Shown piece after piece: positions 60,846-64,000 of a stretch of 64,000 bases of DNA; position 1 is the first letter of the stretch; each line of letters begins with the position of its first letter. The DNA is from Chryseolinea lacunae (GTDB lineage: Bacteria > Bacteroidota > Bacteroidia > Cytophagales > Cyclobacteriaceae), in NCBI RefSeq assembly GCF_016735595.1, contig NZ_JAERRB010000003.1, forward strand, positions 299,401 to 363,400, in the 5' to 3' direction. The translations under genes and the position numbers were made by a program. Below the pieces are notes generated by a model. It made no database searches and was not told the DNA's origin. It worked only from the letters and a program-made list of their open reading frames with translations.

Positions 60846-63224
60846 TTAAAAAATATACTTCACGCCCAGCGTAAAATTCCGACCCAGATCGTCGGCATAA
60901 TATTTCATTCGGTTGGTGAATTCGCGGTAGCGCGTATTCAACACGTTGTCTACACCGGCGCTGATGTCGATGCGCGATGCGCCGATGTTGTGCGAAATGC
61001 CCATCGAATAGTTCAGCAGAAAATAGTCAGGCGGTGCCTCCATGAAGTCGAAGCTGGGAATGGGCTCACCCGCATCCTGCAACGCCGTGAGTTGTTCCAT
61101 GGAAAGATAGGCAGGCGTGCGATTCTGGCGCGCCACGTATTTCAAACGCAGGTCGGCATAAAAATTCTTCCACGCCCTGTGCTGCTTTTGCTCATAGCGC
61201 AGACCCAACTCATAGCGGTTTGACGGAACAAACACCAGATAGTCGTGATGCGTTTCGTCGGTGGCGCGAAGCAACGACGCCTTGGCTGTTACTTTCAGGG
61301 GCGACACCAGCCAATAGAACGCCGAAACGTCGAGTCCCAAAAATGAAGCATCGGTTTGGCGGTAGTTGAAATAGGGCGTTGGGCCTGTGAAAGTTTGTGT
61401 GATGCCCGACGGCTTCAAATAGATATAGTTGAAGATGTAGTTATAGTAGCCCGAAACCTCCACAGAAAATTTGTCGCGGTTATATTCCAAAGATCCTACC
61501 CACTTCAGCGCATTTTCGTTTCGGTAGTCCGACTTGTTGATGTCGAGCACACCCTCGCTCCCGTCCAGCAAAAGCCCATACTCCACGGCCCCTGCACTCT
61601 GGTGGCGACCGAAACTATACAGCTCCGCCACGTGAGGCGGTCTCCACGCACTGCCCAACGATGTGGACAGGCTCGCATATTTTCCCAGTCCGCGACTGGC
61701 GCCCAGCGTTCCCGTCATGCTGTGAAAGTCGAGTTGGCTGCGGTAGGGCGCATTCTTATAGTCATAGCCCGAAACATTGTAATGCTTGAAGTCATAACGC
61801 CAACCGGCATCAACTATCCACGCGCCCATCCGAATTTTCTCGATAAAAAACACGCCGCCGGAAGCGCTGGTAAAGTTCGGGATGAAGGGGATGCGCTGTG
61901 TTCCAAAAATGTTGTTGTTGTCTTGCAGCATGCCATTGAGGCCCACGCTGCGGTCGGCCACGGTGCCGTTATGCGCCCATTCGATGTCGAGCGTGTGGGT
62001 GAACAACTTCAGATCGATGGATGGGATGTCGTATAGATTTCCGCGACGCACATCAAACTCTTTGCGCTTGTTGGTCTGGAAGCCATATTGAAAACGATAC
62101 ACGTTCTTGCCGGCGGCCCACTCGCCGTTCAGTTTCAACAGGTCGTGGCTCACCTCCTGCCGTGGGTTGTCTATGGTGTATGAAAAATCTTTTGTGCCTT
62201 GTGGCGGCTCAAGCTGCAGGGCGTTCTCGAGGTCTTCCACACTCGACGTCACCGATCCTCGCAAAATTCCGAGGTTGCTTTTGAAGTGGCTGTAGAATGC
62301 TTCGATGCTTCCGTTTTTTTTGCGATAGCCTGCCGCGGTCGAGAAGTTCAGTTCATTGAAACCTGTGTTTGTCAAATTATAGTCCGGCGCACGGTAGTCG
62401 CCACCTTTTTTGCCAGTGCCCTGAACTCGCCACCCCAGCCCTTGTATTTTTTTTGACCCGCCCTGCAACATGCCCGACACAATTCCGGAGCGGCCGTTAG
62501 AATTTGCGCGTAAATTCAATTCACCACCCAACGTGGCATCTACCGGCAGCGCAGGAGGATTCACGAGGATGACGCCGCCTAACGCATCTGTGCCGTATTT
62601 GATTGCACCCGCGTCTTTGATCACCACAATGTTTGACGCGATGAAAGGATCAATTTCCGGCGCATGCTCGGCGCCCCACTGCTGGCCTTCGTGGCGGATG
62701 CCGTTGTTGAGAATGAGGATGCGCTGACTGTGCACGCCGTGAATGACCGGCTTGAAAATAGAAGGGCCGGTCTGGATCGAGCCAACGCCCGGAATTTCGC
62801 GCAGCACTTCGCCAAACGATCTTCCCTTTGCCTCTTCCAGGGTTTTGCCCGACAGCACGCTGACCGACTGTGTTTCGTTGTCGGTCTTGAACTTGTCTTC
62901 CACCACCACTTCCTGCAACACTTCGTCCTGCTCGGCCATCACCACGTTGAGCGTTTTCGACTTCGTGAGCTGCACGGTTTCGACCTGGTCTTTATAGCCC
63001 AGATATTTTATGGAAAGGGTGTATTTGCCCGGGCACAAGGCGGTGATGCTAAACTTGCCGTCAACATCGGCCACGGTGCCTCGCTGCAGTTCTTCCACAA
63101 AAACGGTGGCGCCCGGCAGGGTTTCATTCTCTTTCGAAAACAGTGTTCCTGAGATGGTTAGCTGGCAATTGGTTTGGGCCAGAAGGCTCAACGGCAGCAC
63201 AAAAAGAAAAATGAAAAATTTCAA
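60846..63224 (-). CDS. TonB-dependent receptor under a Fur/Zur-like operator
   Basis: 792 residues starting at TTG 63224; upstream in-frame codons reach a stop within four codons, so TTG is the only option and gives signal peptide MKFFIFLFVLPLSLLAQ. Carboxypeptidase-like domain (LTISGTLFSKENETLPGATVFVEE in two pieces), plug (GEVLREIPGVGSIQTGPSIFKPVIHG, HEGQQWGAEHAPEIDPF), 22-strand barrel ending GRNFTLGVKYIF. The QWGAEH plug motif occurs in metal/heme-type receptors. The perfect palindrome at 63234-63258 just before the start suggests control by a metal-sensing Fur-family repressor. Confidence 0.92.
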   Translation of the reverse strand: MKFFIFLFVLPLSLLAQTNCQLTISGTLFSKENETLPGATVFVEELQRGTVADVDGKFSITALCPGKYTLSIKYLGYKDQVETVQLTKSKTLNVVMAEQDEVLQEVVVEDKFKTDNETQSVSVLSGKTLEEAKGRSFGEVLREIPGVGSIQTGPSIFKPVIHGVHSQRILILNNGIRHEGQQWGAEHAPEIDPFIASNIVVIKDAGAIKYGTDALGGVILVNPPALPVDATLGGELNLRANSNGRSGIVSGMLQGGSKKIQGLGWRVQGTGKKGGDYRAPDYNLTNTGFNELNFSTAAGYRKKNGSIEAFYSHFKSNLGILRGSVTSSVEDLENALQLEPPQGTKDFSYTIDNPRQEVSHDLLKLNGEWAAGKNVYRFQYGFQTNKRKEFDVRRGNLYDIPSIDLKLFTHTLDIEWAHNGTVADRSVGLNGMLQDNNNIFGTQRIPFIPNFTSASGGVFFIEKIRMGAWIVDAGWRYDFKHYNVSGYDYKNAPYRSQLDFHSMTGTLGASRGLGKYASLSTSLGSAWRPPHVAELYSFGRHQSAGAVEYGLLLDGSEGVLDINKSDYRNENALKWVGSLEYNRDKFSVEVSGYYNYIFNYIYLKPSGITQTFTGPTPYFNYRQTDASFLGLDVSAFYWLVSPLKVTAKASLLRATDETHHDYLVFVPSNRYELGLRYEQKQHRAWKNFYADLRLKYVARQNRTPAYLSMEQLTALQDAGEPIPSFDFMEAPPDYFLLNYSMGISHNIGASRIDISAGVDNVLNTRYREFTNRMKYYADDLGRNFTLGVKYIF

Positions 63225-63233
63225 AGGATGGAC

Positions 63234-63258
63234 TTATTTGCAACAAAGTTGCAAATAA
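63234..63258. promoter_or_regulatory. Fur-family-type operator (Zur-like) of the TonB receptor
   Basis: A perfect inverted repeat, TTATTTGCAAC (63234-63244), AAA, GTTGCAAATAA (63248-63258): 25 bp, the size and TTGCAA-type half-sites expected of a Fur-family (possibly Zur) box. It lies 10 bp upstream of the TTG start, where it would overlap the promoter and transcription start. Confidence 0.7.
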
Positions 63259-63279
63259 ACGGGTGGAAAGCAAAAAGCT

Positions 63280-63672
63280 TTAGTCTACAATATCCTGCAA
63301 TTTGTATTTCTCAAACAGGTAATAGAGGAAGTTGAAGCCGAGAATTGAATCGTCGCCATGCGAGGGTTTGGCGGTGTTCTTGGCGTTTTCGGTGGTGGTT
63401 TTGTTGGTGCGGTGAACGGATGCTCTGGCGATGGAATCTTTGGCAGCCTGGGTTTGCAATTTGTGGATGGCCTGAGGCTCGAGTTCGCTGGAGGATGTGG
63501 ACGACGAAGTGGAGTAAATTACTTTCTCTCTTTCTTTTTCCGCCTCATTGTCATACGTGGCGGCGTCGAGCGCTGGAAAGGTGTTGTCCTGGGCATATGC
63601 CGATCCTGGACTTAGTAAGGATACTAAGCATAGGTTTCCGACCGCCAGTATGTAATGAAGTTTTATCTTCAT
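63280..63672 (-). CDS. Secreted hypothetical protein (130 aa)
   Basis: 130 residues from ATG 63672 (TTG 63681 would overlap the -7 box). Signal peptide MKIKLHYILAVGNLCLVSLLSPGSAYA. The mature part has a Ser-rich patch (YSTSSSTSSSELEPQ), a Thr/Lys-rich patch and an aromatic C-terminus (LGFNFLYYLFEKYKLQDIVD). No family recognised. It precedes the TonB receptor by 55 bp, with the operator in between, so it probably has its own transcript. Confidence 0.6.
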   Translation of the reverse strand: MKIKLHYILAVGNLCLVSLLSPGSAYAQDNTFPALDAATYDNEAEKEREKVIYSTSSSTSSSELEPQAIHKLQTQAAKDSIARASVHRTNKTTTENAKNTAKPSHGDDSILGFNFLYYLFEKYKLQDIVD

Positions 63673-63678
63673 GATTTG

Positions 63679-63686
63679 CAAAACTA
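63679..63686 (-). promoter_or_regulatory. -7 box directly upstream of the 130-aa secreted protein gene
   Basis: TAGTTTTG (minus strand) fits TAnnTTTG and ends 6 nt before the ATG at 63672, predicting a nearly leaderless mRNA. Confidence 0.5.
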
Positions 63687-63832
63687 ATGCACGAACACCA
63701 GAATTTTATTTTTTGTTTCAGAAAATTACAAAATTAAACGGGCATTCCCATTTTCTTTGACCCCACAACGGATGGAAATCGGGGTGATGTGACCAATTTT
63801 TGTGTATTTGTACAATTTTAACCCTCAAACGG

Positions 63833-64000
63833 ATGCTTTCACCTGTCATACAGTGGGACGATTTTATGAAGGTCGACCTTCGCGCGGGCACCATCGTGAA
63901 CGCCGAACCCTTCCCCGAAGCCAAAAAGCCCGCCATCAAATTGTGGGTGGACCTCGGTCCGGAGCTTGGCATCAAAAAATCGAGTGCCCAGATCACACAA
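63833..64000 (+). CDS. csaA: CsaA-like tRNA-binding chaperone (5' part, runs off the window)
   Basis: Begins at ATG 63833 and is open for exactly 56 codons to the last base, so the C-terminal half is outside. The visible part, [37 protein letters not shown] and [11 protein letters not shown], is the N-terminal half of the OB-fold tRNA-binding domain of CsaA (~110 aa in full), a chaperone-like protein. Nothing odd is visible. Confidence 0.9.
   Translation, partial: MLSPVIQWDDFMKVDLRAGTIVNAEPFPEAKKPAIKLWVDLGPELGIKKSSAQITQ

Overview
The window looks like a chromosomal segment of a Bacteroidota bacterium, most likely order Cytophagales. A Chryseolinea- or Ohtaekwangia-like genus is only a guess from overall gene style. 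Evidence: three TonB-dependent receptors with carboxypeptidase-like or plug N-termini, many lipoprotein or '-AQ' signal peptides, PD40/OmpA-like proteins, a two-domain FtsX-type permease, a bacterial GGGP synthase, DUF2911, DUF4286 and YpdA proteins, and -7 promoter boxes of the Bacteroidota type TAnnTTTG. I see no phage, transposase, integrase, CRISPR array or rRNA. The gene order reads as dense housekeeping and accessory chromosome on both strands.

Layout. 0-15 kb: end of a MATE exporter, lipoproteins, an esterase, an S9 peptidase, a GCDH-like acyl-CoA dehydrogenase, an M1 aminopeptidase, a DinB protein, then a minus-strand run of Na/Pi cotransporter, DUF1469-like protein, coiled-coil membrane protein and GGGP synthase, followed by a degenerate 3-hydroxyacyl-CoA dehydrogenase facing RidA. 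15.5-16 kb: a tRNA-Gly(GCC)/tRNA-Leu(UAA) unit with a near-ideal promoter. 16-31 kb: cyclophilin, TspO-like protein, GNAT, a TonB receptor, hemolysin III, an LKR/saccharopine-dehydrogenase-like enzyme, a Crp-family regulator with an AIM24 protein, gltX and an ABC permease. 31-46 kb: YpdA, fructosamine kinase with a TonB receptor, metK with an RsmI-like methylase, a class V aminotransferase with an EamA exporter, dNK, amidohydrolase, CorA, and an Asp-rich DUF4097-like protein.

47-55 kb is the most interesting part. A type III polyketide synthase and a SAM methyltransferase form an operon diverging from a UbiA-type prenyltransferase. About 4 kb further is a flavoprotein oxidoreductase. Together they resemble an extended SrsA/SrsB/SrsC phenolic-lipid pathway with a prenylation step added. 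Between them sits a TetR / HMA-like protein / MFS exporter module. The same 20-bp block containing an inverted repeat lies upstream of tetR and upstream of the exporter operon, which predicts the control circuit directly.

55-64 kb: a REC-like protein, a retropepsin-like PDZ protease, a LOG-family protein, DUF2911, a PD40/OmpA-like lipoprotein-type protein, a HisA paralogue missing its first catalytic Asp, a TonB receptor behind a perfect 11-3-11 palindrome of Fur/Zur type, and the start of csaA.

Two sequence-level patterns cut across the window. Several terminators are built on the same core hairpin (CCCCGAC-AA-GTCGGGG). Several genes have a TAnnTTTG box only 4-7 nt from the start codon, predicting leaderless or nearly leaderless mRNAs. 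All function calls rest on reading motifs by eye; no database search was run.
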